Assembly: GCA_046290215.1 (NCBI GenBank)
Contig: JBKAGC010000001.1
Span: 6,329-70,328, forward strand
Direction: 5' to 3'
Length of the DNA: 64,000 nt
Source of the DNA: JAHRVQ01 sp046290215
GTDB lineage: Bacteria; Pseudomonadota; Gammaproteobacteria; Pseudomonadales; Azotimanducaceae
Shown: positions 27,129-35,965 of the stretch, in pieces
How positions within the stretch are numbered: position 1 is the first letter of the stretch
Layout of the letters: each line of letters opens with the position of its first letter
The notes under the pieces: generated by a model
Database searches by the model: none
Told to the model about the DNA's origin: nothing
What the model saw: the letters and a program-made list of their open reading frames with translations, nothing else
Position numbers and translations under genes: made by a program

Positions 27129-27854
27129 ATGAGCGCCAGCGACTTCTTAGTTGAACGCACCAACCTCGCAAATACCACTAGCCGTGACGCAGACATTCCT
27201 GAATTGCAATCGGGTCAGGCCCTAATTCGGGTTGATCGTTACGCTTTAACAGCCAATAACATTACCTACGGCGTGGCCGGTGACATGATTGGATACTGGA
27301 ACTTTTTCCCCGCTGAAGATGGCCTTGGCCGCATCCCCGTGTGGGGCGTGGGTACGGTGGAAAAAAGCGAATGTGACGGCGTCGCAGTGGGCAGCCGCTA
27401 TTACGGCTACTACCCAATGTCCTCTTACCTGCTAGTAGAACCACAACGGGTTAACGAGCGGGGCATGTCTGATGGCGCTGAACACCGCGCCAGCTTACCG
27501 CCGGTTTACAATAGCTATAGCTTAATGACAGCAGAAAATGGTTTTGCACCCGAGTATGATAATCATCAGATGATTTATCGGCCGCTCTTTACCACTGGCT
27601 TCGTGTTGGACGACTACTTTCTCGATAACGACTTTTTTGGCGCAAAACAAATCATCTTATCCAGTGCCAGCAGCAAAACCGCTTTCTCTATGGCTTACCT
27701 GCTCAAAGACCGCGACGTTCATGTGATTGGCCTAACCTCGCCCGGTAACGTGGGTTTTGTGCAGAGTCTAGGCCTCTATGATGAGGTGGTAACTTACGAC
27801 GCTGTCACGGACATCGCTGCCAGTGTGCCCAGCGCCTATGTGGATATGTCTTAA
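27129..27854 (+). CDS. DUF2855 family protein, C-terminus disrupted
   Basis: A 241-aa frame that matches the DUF2855 family through most of its length: ALTANNITYGVAGDMIGYW, FGAKQIILSSASSKTAFSMA, HVIGLTSPGN, VPSAYVDMS. The fold is of the medium-chain-dehydrogenase/quinone-oxidoreductase type; function is unknown. Family members run about 350-370 aa. Here the frame stops at 27854, but fragments of the expected C-terminal part appear in all three frames until about 28080 (for example LYNHLN, then DGADDLPGAP, then MFSPGQFKQ and PWVKII). The stop is therefore produced by several indels, not by a natural short end. It lies 33 bp behind the cNMP/rhodanese gene and faces flgL. Confidence 0.8.
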   Translation: MSASDFLVERTNLANTTSRDADIPELQSGQALIRVDRYALTANNITYGVAGDMIGYWNFFPAEDGLGRIPVWGVGTVEKSECDGVAVGSRYYGYYPMSSYLLVEPQRVNERGMSDGAEHRASLPPVYNSYSLMTAENGFAPEYDNHQMIYRPLFTTGFVLDDYFLDNDFFGAKQIILSSASSKTAFSMAYLLKDRDVHVIGLTSPGNVGFVQSLGLYDEVVTYDAVTDIAASVPSAYVDMS

Positions 27855-28313
27855 CCAGTGTTCTATACAATCACCTTAACGCAACATGTTGCAAACTGCG
27901 GGGTTGTACACAAACGAATCACGGGATGGCGCTGACGATCTGCCCGGGGCACCATGTTTTCCCCCGGCCAATTCAAGCAATGCCAGTACCAGAGCAATAC
28001 AGGCGAAACCTTATCAGTTGCCGATCCTTGGGTGAAAATCATTGAAAGCAGCGGTGGACTCACGCCGCAAGCTGGACGTCACAGACAAGCCGTTTGGTGA
28101 CAGGGCAAGCTGAACAAGGCGTGGCTTTAAAACTGGCTGCTTCCAGCACGAGTTCCAGGCTGGCGCCTCAGCACCACATTTGCCGACAAACCAGATTGTT
28201 CATGCAGACTGGGTACTCTCCAGGCGTGGAGCGGCACCCTTTACTCTGCCTGGTGGGCGTGTATCGAGGTTATTGATATCGCGCGACCAGGCTCCACCTG
28301 CTCACGGCCCTGA

Positions 28314-29252
28314 TCACTCACGAAAGCCCTCGACCATTCGGCCCAGGGTGGTAAGCACACTTTGCTGGGATGACGACTCGATGATAAAGCTATCGCCGGG
28401 GTCTGGCGTGCCAGTAATCCGCACGCCAATGCCTTCAAAGCGGATCTGATTACCAGACACAAAGCGTTCATTTTGCAAACCTTGAATAACCCGGTCATCC
28501 GAGGCGCGCCGTACCGTGTAATTTAGGCCGGGCGGTTCAATCGCGTCCAGTGGCTCAAATTCAATGTAAGCATCCTCCGGAAAAAACGCATCGAATTCTG
28601 CCTGATCCAAAACCTGCCCCACTGTAATATCAGCAGGTGGGACAGCTGTATTCCGCGGATTGTTCATGGTGACAAAACTCTGGGCATCAGAAGGGATTTC
28701 TTCAAACAAAGCCTTACCACTGTCCCTTGAGGTAACAAAGGTTGTCGCGCCTATCTGTACCAGTCGCTCGCCTTCATCTCCTTGAAACTTATAACCGCCA
28801 CCACCACTGTCCACAAAAGGTTGGGTTGAGCCCTTGTAACCGGCAAAAATAAACTCACCATTGGAATCGCGACTGTTGAGTAGACCGAGCATTTCTTCAA
28901 GGCGAATATTCACTTCCTCCGCGAGAAAACCGCGGTCTTCCTGACTTAAAGAACCCGCACCGAGCTGGACAGCGATTTCCCTGACGCGCTGCAAGACATC
29001 ACCAATTCCCGATAGCACCGAGTCCTCAAGGGACAATCGATTGGTCACCGAGGTAATATTACGTTGGTACTGTTCGCGGGCAGCAATTTCCTGATTAAGC
29101 TGCAAAATCCGTGTGGCCGCCACAGGATCGTCCGAGGGTTTCAAAACCCGGCGACCACTGGAAATTTGCGCCTGGGTCTCATTGCCGGCATTACTTACTC
29201 GTTGGATATCAGCAATGCCGCGATTAAAGGTCTGAATCGTACTAATACGCAT
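28314..29252 (-). CDS. flgL: Hook-filament junction protein FlgL (HAP3), C-terminus disrupted
   Basis: FlgL joins hook-associated protein 1 to the filament. The N-terminus is canonical (MRISTIQTFNRGIADIQ, RRVLKPSDDPVAATR). The uninterrupted frame is 312 aa and stops at 28314, before the C-terminal helical segment needed for assembly. That missing segment can be recognised further downstream in shifted frames: RLESTQSA near 28203-28226, then NNLV, LSANVVL, and LELVLEAASFKAT to about 28110. The gene should therefore end near 28080-28110 and be about 380-390 aa. The breaks share one 450-bp patch with the damaged end of the facing DUF2855 gene. It is 5 bp behind flgK. Confidence 0.88.
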   Translation of the reverse strand: MRISTIQTFNRGIADIQRVSNAGNETQAQISSGRRVLKPSDDPVAATRILQLNQEIAAREQYQRNITSVTNRLSLEDSVLSGIGDVLQRVREIAVQLGAGSLSQEDRGFLAEEVNIRLEEMLGLLNSRDSNGEFIFAGYKGSTQPFVDSGGGGYKFQGDEGERLVQIGATTFVTSRDSGKALFEEIPSDAQSFVTMNNPRNTAVPPADITVGQVLDQAEFDAFFPEDAYIEFEPLDAIEPPGLNYTVRRASDDRVIQGLQNERFVSGNQIRFEGIGVRITGTPDPGDSFIIESSSQQSVLTTLGRMVEGFRE

Positions 29253-29257
29253 ACCAA

Positions 29258-32200
29258 TTACCTAAAGGTTTGTATCAAGGTATCAAAGAGACTTCGGGCC
29301 ACGGAGATCACCTGGGCCGAGGCGTTATAGGCTAGTTCGTACTTGATCAAATCTGCTGCTTCTTCATCAAGACTCACCCCGGCAATGTTGTCGCGAAGTA
29401 ACTGGGATTGTTCTAAAAGGGCTTGACTGGCCTCGGCATTGATCTGGCTCTGGGCTGTTTTAGCGCCCACCAATTCCACCAATCGACCATAGGATTCCTG
29501 CATGTTGACAGTATTGCCCTCGAGGATACGGGCAGTTTCAATGGCAGTAAGCGCCAGACCATTACGATTATCGGAGACACCATCGGCGTTAAACTCGACG
29601 ACAAACTTATCCCCGGCATCCGCAATGCCATCCATTGTGACCTGGTAGCCAAGGTAGGTGCTAAAAGCTTCCGGTTCGGATTTAAATAGGTTCCCGGTCA
29701 CCTGAGTTGCACTAGAAGACAAACTGACGCCATCTTCCATCACCACGTCCAGCACACCGCCAACCGTCACCTCATTACGAACGTCCGCACCTTGAACCTG
29801 TCCAGGGACAAATCCCAGGGCCTGATTTAACGCCGGCGACACATCAACAATTTGTATCTGGGCGTCAGATCCTCGCTCTCGCGTGGTTAAACTAATCTGT
29901 CCTTGCAGATTCATACTGACGCGAATGTCACCGCCGGTAATGTTGGAAGAATCAATTTTGTTTTGAATCTCGCGGATCACATCAGACGACAATACCCGAT
30001 TACCACTGAGGACGATCTCTTCAGCATTACCACCATTGACACTAATGCTGAAACGGTACGGTCCACCGTCATTAAAGTTAAACCCAGTGGAGATATCCGC
30101 AGTACCCGTGACTTCCGCCGGAATACTACCGCCTGCGCCGTTGATATTGAGTTCACCGCCGAATTGATCCGTCATCAGAAAGCCGTCACCCGCATCGCCC
30201 CGCACCGAGACGGTAATGTCTTCGCCGCTAGCGTTACTTAACGTCAGAGTTTCGCCATTACTGCGCGCGATGATGCCAGCCTCGGCAAAATCACTATTGG
30301 CCGTGATTAGATCGGCGAGATAATTTGGTGACAGCAATTCCGGCTCATTCGGGTCCGTGGGCTGATTGACCTGTATGCCATTAATGCTGATGACCATGGC
30401 CAGGGCATCGTCACTGCCGTTAACAAAGTTCGACAATTCAATTTCTGTGGCGGCTTTGGCGGTCACGCCGGTCAAGCCATTGAGGCTCTGGGCGATCGAA
30501 GCTGCCGATTCCCCCTCAGTCACTTCCACGGCTGGTTGCACACTGACAATGCCAGTGACCGGGTCAACCGTGGTAATGGTCAGGGTTTCGTTCGCGTAAC
30601 CATTGGTACTGGTTTCAATAGGTGCCAGGGATACTGAATTGGGTAATCTGCCAGCCAACTCACCGTCACTTCTGACCGCGGTCTGGCCAATGGAATCTGG
30701 CAACATCTGGTTTTGAATACCTGGGGTAAAGCGCAAATTTCTTAAGGGCGGCACCAGATCCACGGGCTTGGCTGGATTGGTGTTGTCTAACACATCGTAG
30801 GTTTCCGGTGAGGTAAACACGATCACCAGCGGCGGTGCTAGCTCGCCAGGTGTAGAAAAAGCCGGCGTGGTCACGTCTACTGCCTGGGTAGAGAGTATTT
30901 TCGCCGAGCCATTATTGCCAAGGCTCGCTTGCGCGCTAATGGCTGATGCCACGGCCAGGCGTTCTGGACGTTCGATCTCTACCGCAATGTCACGACCACC
31001 ATAACGAGTGGGCGCTACCAGGAACCGATCACCTTCCTGGATCGACCCGGTTTCCACATTGATGGTAAAACCTTCTGCTTCGATACTATCTGGCAGCGCT
31101 CCGGACAGCAGGCCTTTTTGGATCACCTCGCCATCTTCAGAGCGGGTTAAAACATAACGTTGTCCCCCAGGACCGGGAAAGGACAGCACGTAATCTGATT
31201 CGGTCAGTTGATTGGTGTCATCAATGGTGACACTGAGGCGAGTTTCGATCCCAGAGGTATTGTCTTTGTCGGGCAACACTCGTCCGCGCTGATTAGCTTC
31301 GGAATTGATATCACCAAAGAACAAACCACCAAACAAACCGTCCAGATCCAAACCCAAAGCGTGTTGTTCATTAATTTTGTCAGCAATAGTGAGCGCCAGC
31401 CGACCAACACTGTTGATGGTTTCATCGAGGATCTGATCTCGAAAATCTAAGATGCCACCTAGCCGACCACCACTAATCAGTGACGTAACGGTTTGTTGCA
31501 CATCACCGCTGGTGAACGCGAGGTCATTGCGGAACGGGTCTGTCTCACCCGGCACAGCTTTGAGCTGGCTAGCGCGATCACCCACCACTAATCCCTGACC
31601 GCTACCAATAAACACATCCACGGCATTGCGCTCTTTACCCACCACATTCACAGAGACCAGCTCCGATAATTGCCGCAGTAACTCGTCGCGGCGATCAAGC
31701 AAATCATTGGGTTCTGAACCCTGGCCGCGACCAGATGCTGCGACAATGCTCTTGTTGAGATCGGCAATACCGCGCGCCAGACTGGTAATCTCCGCTGCCG
31801 TGGTATCTAACTGCTGATTTAAGGTGCTATTGTGCTGCTCGAGCCTGGATTGGATGGTGCTAAATCGCTGTACCAGGCCTTCTGCCTCACTTATGACCAA
31901 CTGCCGGATCGGCACTGATGTGGGATCATCGGCAGCGGCATTTAAGGAACCAAAAAAACTTTGTATTCCTGGTGCAAGACCAGTGGTGGCATCCGCCAGG
32001 AGGGAATCAATCTGGTCCACGTTGTCTGTGAAGGTTTGCAACTCATGATAGACGCTGCTGTCCAGGCGTAATTGACCTACCGCAAACTCATCTACAACGC
32101 GGCGGATACTTTGCACCTCAACGCCAGTACCCGCAAAACCAGCACCTGAAAACTGCGGCGTGGTCGTACCTTGCACCACACTCTGGCGACTATAACCAGG

Positions 32201-32299
32201 CGAGTCGGCATTGGAGATATTGTGACCGACGGTGCGCAGCGCCGCTTGATTGGCCAGCAGGCCACTAACACCAATATTTAACAACGATGGAGAACCCAT
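29258..32299 (-). CDS. flgK: Hook-associated protein 1 FlgK (unusually long)
   Basis: FlgK forms the first hook-filament junction zone. The N-terminus is canonical (LLNIGVSGLLANQAALRTVG, then HNISNADSPGYSRQ) and the end is the expected coiled-coil segment (DEEAADLIKYELAYNASAQV). At 1,013 aa it is much longer than the usual 450-680. The extra middle includes flagellin-IN-like modules, for example residues about 735-830 (YRFSISVNGGNAEEIVLSG, then GDIRVSMNLQGQISLTT). The start overlaps the flgJ stop by one base. The same module type enlarges FliD, flagellin and FlgE here. Confidence 0.94.
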   Translation of the reverse strand: MGSPSLLNIGVSGLLANQAALRTVGHNISNADSPGYSRQSVVQGTTTPQFSGAGFAGTGVEVQSIRRVVDEFAVGQLRLDSSVYHELQTFTDNVDQIDSLLADATTGLAPGIQSFFGSLNAAADDPTSVPIRQLVISEAEGLVQRFSTIQSRLEQHNSTLNQQLDTTAAEITSLARGIADLNKSIVAASGRGQGSEPNDLLDRRDELLRQLSELVSVNVVGKERNAVDVFIGSGQGLVVGDRASQLKAVPGETDPFRNDLAFTSGDVQQTVTSLISGGRLGGILDFRDQILDETINSVGRLALTIADKINEQHALGLDLDGLFGGLFFGDINSEANQRGRVLPDKDNTSGIETRLSVTIDDTNQLTESDYVLSFPGPGGQRYVLTRSEDGEVIQKGLLSGALPDSIEAEGFTINVETGSIQEGDRFLVAPTRYGGRDIAVEIERPERLAVASAISAQASLGNNGSAKILSTQAVDVTTPAFSTPGELAPPLVIVFTSPETYDVLDNTNPAKPVDLVPPLRNLRFTPGIQNQMLPDSIGQTAVRSDGELAGRLPNSVSLAPIETSTNGYANETLTITTVDPVTGIVSVQPAVEVTEGESAASIAQSLNGLTGVTAKAATEIELSNFVNGSDDALAMVISINGIQVNQPTDPNEPELLSPNYLADLITANSDFAEAGIIARSNGETLTLSNASGEDITVSVRGDAGDGFLMTDQFGGELNINGAGGSIPAEVTGTADISTGFNFNDGGPYRFSISVNGGNAEEIVLSGNRVLSSDVIREIQNKIDSSNITGGDIRVSMNLQGQISLTTRERGSDAQIQIVDVSPALNQALGFVPGQVQGADVRNEVTVGGVLDVVMEDGVSLSSSATQVTGNLFKSEPEAFSTYLGYQVTMDGIADAGDKFVVEFNADGVSDNRNGLALTAIETARILEGNTVNMQESYGRLVELVGAKTAQSQINAEASQALLEQSQLLRDNIAGVSLDEEAADLIKYELAYNASAQVISVARSLFDTLIQTFR

Positions 32300-33171
32300 T
32301 ACCTGCTCACCTCCGCCAATTGAAGCTGTTCAATAGAACCGTGAACCCGCGCGAGTTTCTGGGCGTATTCCGGGTCCGTGGCGTACCCTGCCTGTTGTAA
32401 GGCGGTGCCGAATTTTTCTATAGACGCCGCATGGTTTGCGCCTTGATAACGAGGCTCTTGTAATAAGCGGCCATAGTCTTGCAGCGCATGCTCGTAGCTG
32501 TCATACATTTTAAAAGCGCTTTTCACCGGCTTAGCTATGCCGCCCTGCACTTCCATGGAGTCGATCACGAGGGAACGACCTGACCAGGCCTGCTCTGAGC
32601 GAGCCTTAATACCAAACAGGTTATGGCTGTTACTGCCATCGCCATCAAACATCACATGTTGACCCCAGCCAGTTTCCAAAGCCGCCTGGGCAACAATGTA
32701 TTCCGCTGGCACGCCGAGCTTCTTGGCAATGGTTTGCGCGGCGGGTTCAATGGTGTCAACAAAGTGGTGCTGGGAAGCAAACGCCGCTCGACGTTCACCG
32801 GGAAACAACTTGTCATCACTGGCGGTCATCTTAAGATCATAACCGCGATCCGTGTTGGTATTGGAAAGCTGCTTCACCAGCAAATCAGCAATACCCAAAC
32901 TGCCGTGCTTACTCATGCTGACACTGAGTTTTTCATCCAGCATGTCTTCGTACATTTTGCTCTCGAACGAGTTGAGGTAGTTACCTTCGCTTAAGACCCG
33001 GTTGGCCGAGCGCATGCTCTTTAGCATCATGTTCATAAACAGTGACTCGAACTCTTCAGCCACCGCCTGGATTGCTTCTGGGGAATTAGTATTGGCACTG
33101 CTCATTGTCATGCCGCCTTGGCGGGCAAGGTCATGACTGAGTTGTACCTGACTTTGAATCGCGTAACTCAT
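32299..33171 (-). CDS. flgJ: Flagellar rod-assembly muramidase FlgJ
   Basis: FlgJ has an N-terminal rod-capping domain and a C-terminal peptidoglycan hydrolase that opens the wall for the rod. The 290 aa show the rod-binding signature (AEEFESLFMNMMLKSMRSA, about 38-56) and a GH73 glucosaminidase domain with the catalytic glutamate in AQAALETGWGQH (about 165-172). Size and order (flgI-flgJ-flgK) are normal. It overlaps flgI by a single base (TAATG) and flgK likewise, so translation is coupled. Confidence 0.95.
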   Translation of the reverse strand: MSYAIQSQVQLSHDLARQGGMTMSSANTNSPEAIQAVAEEFESLFMNMMLKSMRSANRVLSEGNYLNSFESKMYEDMLDEKLSVSMSKHGSLGIADLLVKQLSNTNTDRGYDLKMTASDDKLFPGERRAAFASQHHFVDTIEPAAQTIAKKLGVPAEYIVAQAALETGWGQHVMFDGDGSNSHNLFGIKARSEQAWSGRSLVIDSMEVQGGIAKPVKSAFKMYDSYEHALQDYGRLLQEPRYQGANHAASIEKFGTALQQAGYATDPEYAQKLARVHGSIEQLQLAEVSR

Positions 33172-34268
33172 TAGATAACGACCAGCTCAGCTTTCAGTGC
33201 ACCGGCTTGTTTTAAACCTTCCAGAATCGCCATAAGGTCACCGGGCGCTGCGCCTACCTGATTCACAGCGCCGACGATTTCATCCAACGACACGCCAGGG
33301 CTGAAATTAAACATGCGGTTACTTTCTTCAACGATGTCCACTTCCGATTGCGGCACCACGACGGTTTCACCCTCACCCAGAGCATTAGGTTGGCTAACAC
33401 CAGTGGCCTCTGAAATCGTGACCGTTAAACTACCGTGCGTGACCGCTGCTGGCGTGACCTCAACGTGTTGACCAATAATGATGGTGCCAGTGCGTGAGTT
33501 AATGATGACCTTGGCTGGCGCTTCACCCGCTTCAATTTCCAGATTCTCTAATACAGAAAGATAAGACACACGCTCGTTTGCACTGAGCGGCGCACTGACC
33601 CGAACCGCGCCGCCATCAATGGCGTAAGCTACATCTGGACCAAGCAGTTCATTAATCAGATCAGAAATACGTTTTGCCGTGGTGAAGTCTGGCTGGTGCA
33701 AATTAAAAGTTAAGTCTCCTTGCATAAAGCCAGAAGGCGGCTCGCGCTCCACAGTTGCGCCGTTAGGAATGCGACCAACGCTTGGCACATTTACGGTAAT
33801 GGAAGAACCATCTGCACCTTCAGCACCAAAACCGCCTACCACCAGATTGCCCTGGGCAATGGCGTACACCTTGCCGTCGATACCCTTTAGGGGCGTGATC
33901 AAAAGCGAACCACCACGCAAGCTTTTGGCATTACCAATGGATGACACCGTGATGTCGATGGTTTGCCCGGTTTTACTAAAGGGCGGAAGATCAGCATGGA
34001 TCGCGACCGCGGCAACGTTCTTGAGCTGCGGTGTAATACCTGGGGGCGGCGTGATACCAAAACGCTTCATCATGTTATTGAAGGTTTGGATCGTAAATGG
34101 CGTCTGGGTAGTCTGGTCGCCGCTGCCGTCAAGACCCACAACAAGACCATAACCCACCAGTTGATTGCTGCGCACACCAGCAATACTGGCCAGATCTTTA
34201 AGCCGCTGCGCCTCGGCATAAGGTGCCACGAGCAGCCATGCCAACATGATGACGAAGACTTTATTCAT
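33171..34268 (-). CDS. flgI: Flagellar P-ring protein FlgI
   Basis: FlgI forms the peptidoglycan-level ring around the rod. The start at 34268 (MNKVFVIMLAWLLVAPYAEA) is chosen because it yields a proper Sec signal peptide cleaved near AEA-QR; the longer frame from 34322 would put 18 extra residues before it. This gives 365 aa, normal for FlgI. Conserved segments include RLKDLASIAGVRSNQLVGYG, GSGDQT and the C-terminal LDEIVGAVNQVGAAPGDLM. Note a weak ribosome site (AAAAGAA). Confidence 0.95.
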   Translation of the reverse strand: MNKVFVIMLAWLLVAPYAEAQRLKDLASIAGVRSNQLVGYGLVVGLDGSGDQTTQTPFTIQTFNNMMKRFGITPPPGITPQLKNVAAVAIHADLPPFSKTGQTIDITVSSIGNAKSLRGGSLLITPLKGIDGKVYAIAQGNLVVGGFGAEGADGSSITVNVPSVGRIPNGATVEREPPSGFMQGDLTFNLHQPDFTTAKRISDLINELLGPDVAYAIDGGAVRVSAPLSANERVSYLSVLENLEIEAGEAPAKVIINSRTGTIIIGQHVEVTPAAVTHGSLTVTISEATGVSQPNALGEGETVVVPQSEVDIVEESNRMFNFSPGVSLDEIVGAVNQVGAAPGDLMAILEGLKQAGALKAELVVI

Positions 34269-34311
34269 AATTTCTTTTGCATTGATAGCGCGCATTCCGT
34301 TGCACCTGTGC

Positions 34312-34992
34312 CTAGTAACCAAGAAGGGGGCTGATAAAGAATCGCGACAGCCAGCCCATACGATTGCTGTCGTTCAACGTGCCCTTGCCGCCATAACTAA
34401 TGCGGGCATTGGCGATGCGCGTGGATTGCACCGTATTGTTGGAACTCACATCCACCGGCCGAACCATACCGCTAATGCGGATAAACTCATCACCCTGATT
34501 CAAACGCATCCACTTTTCACCCCGCACCACAAAGCTACCGTTAGGTAGAACCTCAGTTATGGTTACCGCAATGCTGCCGCTTAAGCTATTGCTTTGATCG
34601 CTATTGCCAGTACCACTAAATTCCGTTTCGTTATTCACGCCGGTCAACACCAGGTTATTGGCGGGCGGCACGCTTAAACGCTTACCAAAGATGGTGGGCT
34701 CGCCCATATCTGTGGAACTATCTTTGCTCACCGAGGTTGAGGCCGACTTCGATGAACTGGTCTGCTCGTTTAACTGCACGGTAATGATGTCACCCACACG
34801 CCGCGCCACCGCATCGTCATACAAGGATGTGTAGCCGCTGGTGGCAAACAAACTGCCACTAGTTTGCGGTGCCGGGGACGCCGCCACCGGGTATTTTGGC
34901 GCGAAGAATGGATCATTTTGCATAGGCTGCTGCACGGTCTCGCAGCCGGCAGCGCCGAAACACGCGATGATGAGCAAAATACAACGATTCAT
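34312..34992 (-). CDS. flgH: Flagellar L-ring lipoprotein FlgH
   Basis: FlgH forms the outer-membrane ring. The signal peptide with lipobox AAGC (Cys at residue 17) marks a lipoprotein. Family motifs include SLYDDAVARRVGDIITVQL and the C-terminal GMVRPVDVSSNNTVQSTRIA. The 226-aa length is normal. It is now the first gene of flgHIJKL because a 24-kb block separates it from flgG. A sigma-54 promoter candidate about 95 bp upstream supports an independent transcript. Confidence 0.95.
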   Translation of the reverse strand: MNRCILLIIACFGAAGCETVQQPMQNDPFFAPKYPVAASPAPQTSGSLFATSGYTSLYDDAVARRVGDIITVQLNEQTSSSKSASTSVSKDSSTDMGEPTIFGKRLSVPPANNLVLTGVNNETEFSGTGNSDQSNSLSGSIAVTITEVLPNGSFVVRGEKWMRLNQGDEFIRISGMVRPVDVSSNNTVQSTRIANARISYGGKGTLNDSNRMGWLSRFFISPLLGY

Positions 34993-35084
34993 AAGCCTAC
35001 CTCTCCAGTTGCTGCCGCCCGAACCGGCAAACCCTTGCCGGATTTAGAGTTTTTTCGGGCGAATTACTGTTACACGCTTAAGAG

Positions 35085-35100
35085 AGCAGGAATTGGGCCA
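35085..35100 (-). promoter_or_regulatory. Possible sigma-54 promoter for flgHIJKL
   Basis: On the minus strand TGGCCCAATTCCTGCT keeps GG and GC ten bases apart and matches the RpoN consensus at the key positions with about three mismatches elsewhere. Transcription would start near 35074, about 80 bases before the flgH ATG. It would let flgHIJKL be expressed independently of flgG. The rest of 34993-35258 shows no gene. Confidence 0.5.
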
Positions 35101-35270
35101 AGTTTTTCGGCAATCGGGAAAACTGCTTACACGATCTAGAGTCCTCTGCTGACAACAGCCAGCCGCAGCCTGGGCAAAACTCAGGCCATGTGAATCCCGG
35201 AGACCCAGGAATCACAACACACCGCTCGCGGTTGAGTGAGCACTAACTTAAAGTAAGCAGGAGTATGACT

Positions 35271-35432
35271 ATGCGTGAATTGAAAGCAAAAGAAATGGAA
35301 CAGGTTAGTGGTGGTTCCCTATCGAACTGGACACTCTATATGCGAGTTGTCCCTTCATTTTCCAGAACCTACTTTAAAGGCGACAACGGCACCACCGGCC
35401 GCTTCTTCGGTTACCAGGCCACCCTACGCTAG
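35271..35432 (+). CDS. Small double-glycine-leader peptide (bacteriocin-like precursor)
   Basis: A 53-aa frame starting MRELKAKEMEQVSGG, the classic double-glycine leader of class II bacteriocins and microcins (E, M/I and V spacing before GG). Cleavage after GG would release 38 residues rich in aromatic and basic residues (SLSNWTLYMRVV...). The ribosome site AGGAG at 35259-35263 is seven bases from the ATG at 35271 and only one base from an upstream in-frame ATG at 35265, so 35271 is preferred. No C39-peptidase ABC exporter or immunity protein is seen in the window; the zinc-ribbon membrane protein at 35572 is the only close candidate partner. The leader is convincing; activity is inference. 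Confidence 0.65.
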   Translation: MRELKAKEMEQVSGGSLSNWTLYMRVVPSFSRTYFKGDNGTTGRFFGYQATLR

Positions 35433-35453
35433 CCGACAGCAGGATCATTTGGC

Positions 35454-35489
35454 GATCATTGGGGACAGGACCAGGTGCCAGGTCGGATT
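35454..35489 (+). repeat. Dispersed repeat element, copy 2 (single end)
   Basis: Begins GATCATTGGGGACAGGACC and continues with GGTGCCAGGTCGGATT, matching the left end of the paired copy at 37121 almost base for base (one substitution in the core). Only this one end is present here, just downstream of the small peptide gene. Confidence 0.75.
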
Positions 35490-35571
35490 TGGTTTCTGTC
35501 ACCAATTATAGCTGGCATATATAGCGTGAAAAAAGGAAGCTTCATAGCTTAGATCTTGTTGTGGGAGAGTC

Positions 35572-35853
35572 ATGTTCTCAAGAAAATGCCCTTCTTGTTC
35601 GCAAGCGATACCGTTTAAACACATCGCGCAATATTTAGAGCAAGAAGCACTACAGTGCCCGTATTGCTTGCAACACCTGAAGATCAAAACACTCGATTCG
35701 ATCGTTAATAGTTTGTTGATTGGGGCACTCGCAGGCATTATCGGCGCCGCACTGGAATTACCCCTGGGCTGGATCGTAACAATCGGGGCCATTTCAGCAG
35801 TCTTCTTTCAGAAATATCTTGATGTGTTCTTTTCGCTTACGCTGGATGAGTGA
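35572..35853 (+). CDS. Small zinc-ribbon membrane protein
   Basis: A 93-aa protein with two CxxC pairs (CPSC at 6-9, CPYC at 28-31), a likely zinc ribbon, then two hydrophobic segments (about 44-64 and 67-85). ATG at 35572 follows GGGAGAG. It is not recognised as a named family. Similar short zinc-ribbon plus membrane proteins are common in gammaproteobacteria and have no assigned role. It lies 140 bp after the double-glycine peptide, so an immunity or export-helper role is conceivable but unsupported. Confidence 0.6.
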   Translation: MFSRKCPSCSQAIPFKHIAQYLEQEALQCPYCLQHLKIKTLDSIVNSLLIGALAGIIGAALELPLGWIVTIGAISAVFFQKYLDVFFSLTLDE

Positions 35854-35965
35854 TGGTTTGGGAGCAGAGTAAAAGATCAAATCAGTTTGTCAGTTCTTGT
35901 CAGCAGACTCTGCTGCCCAGTACTCTTCATTACATGTAAACACTCAGCCGATAAAGATACTCACC

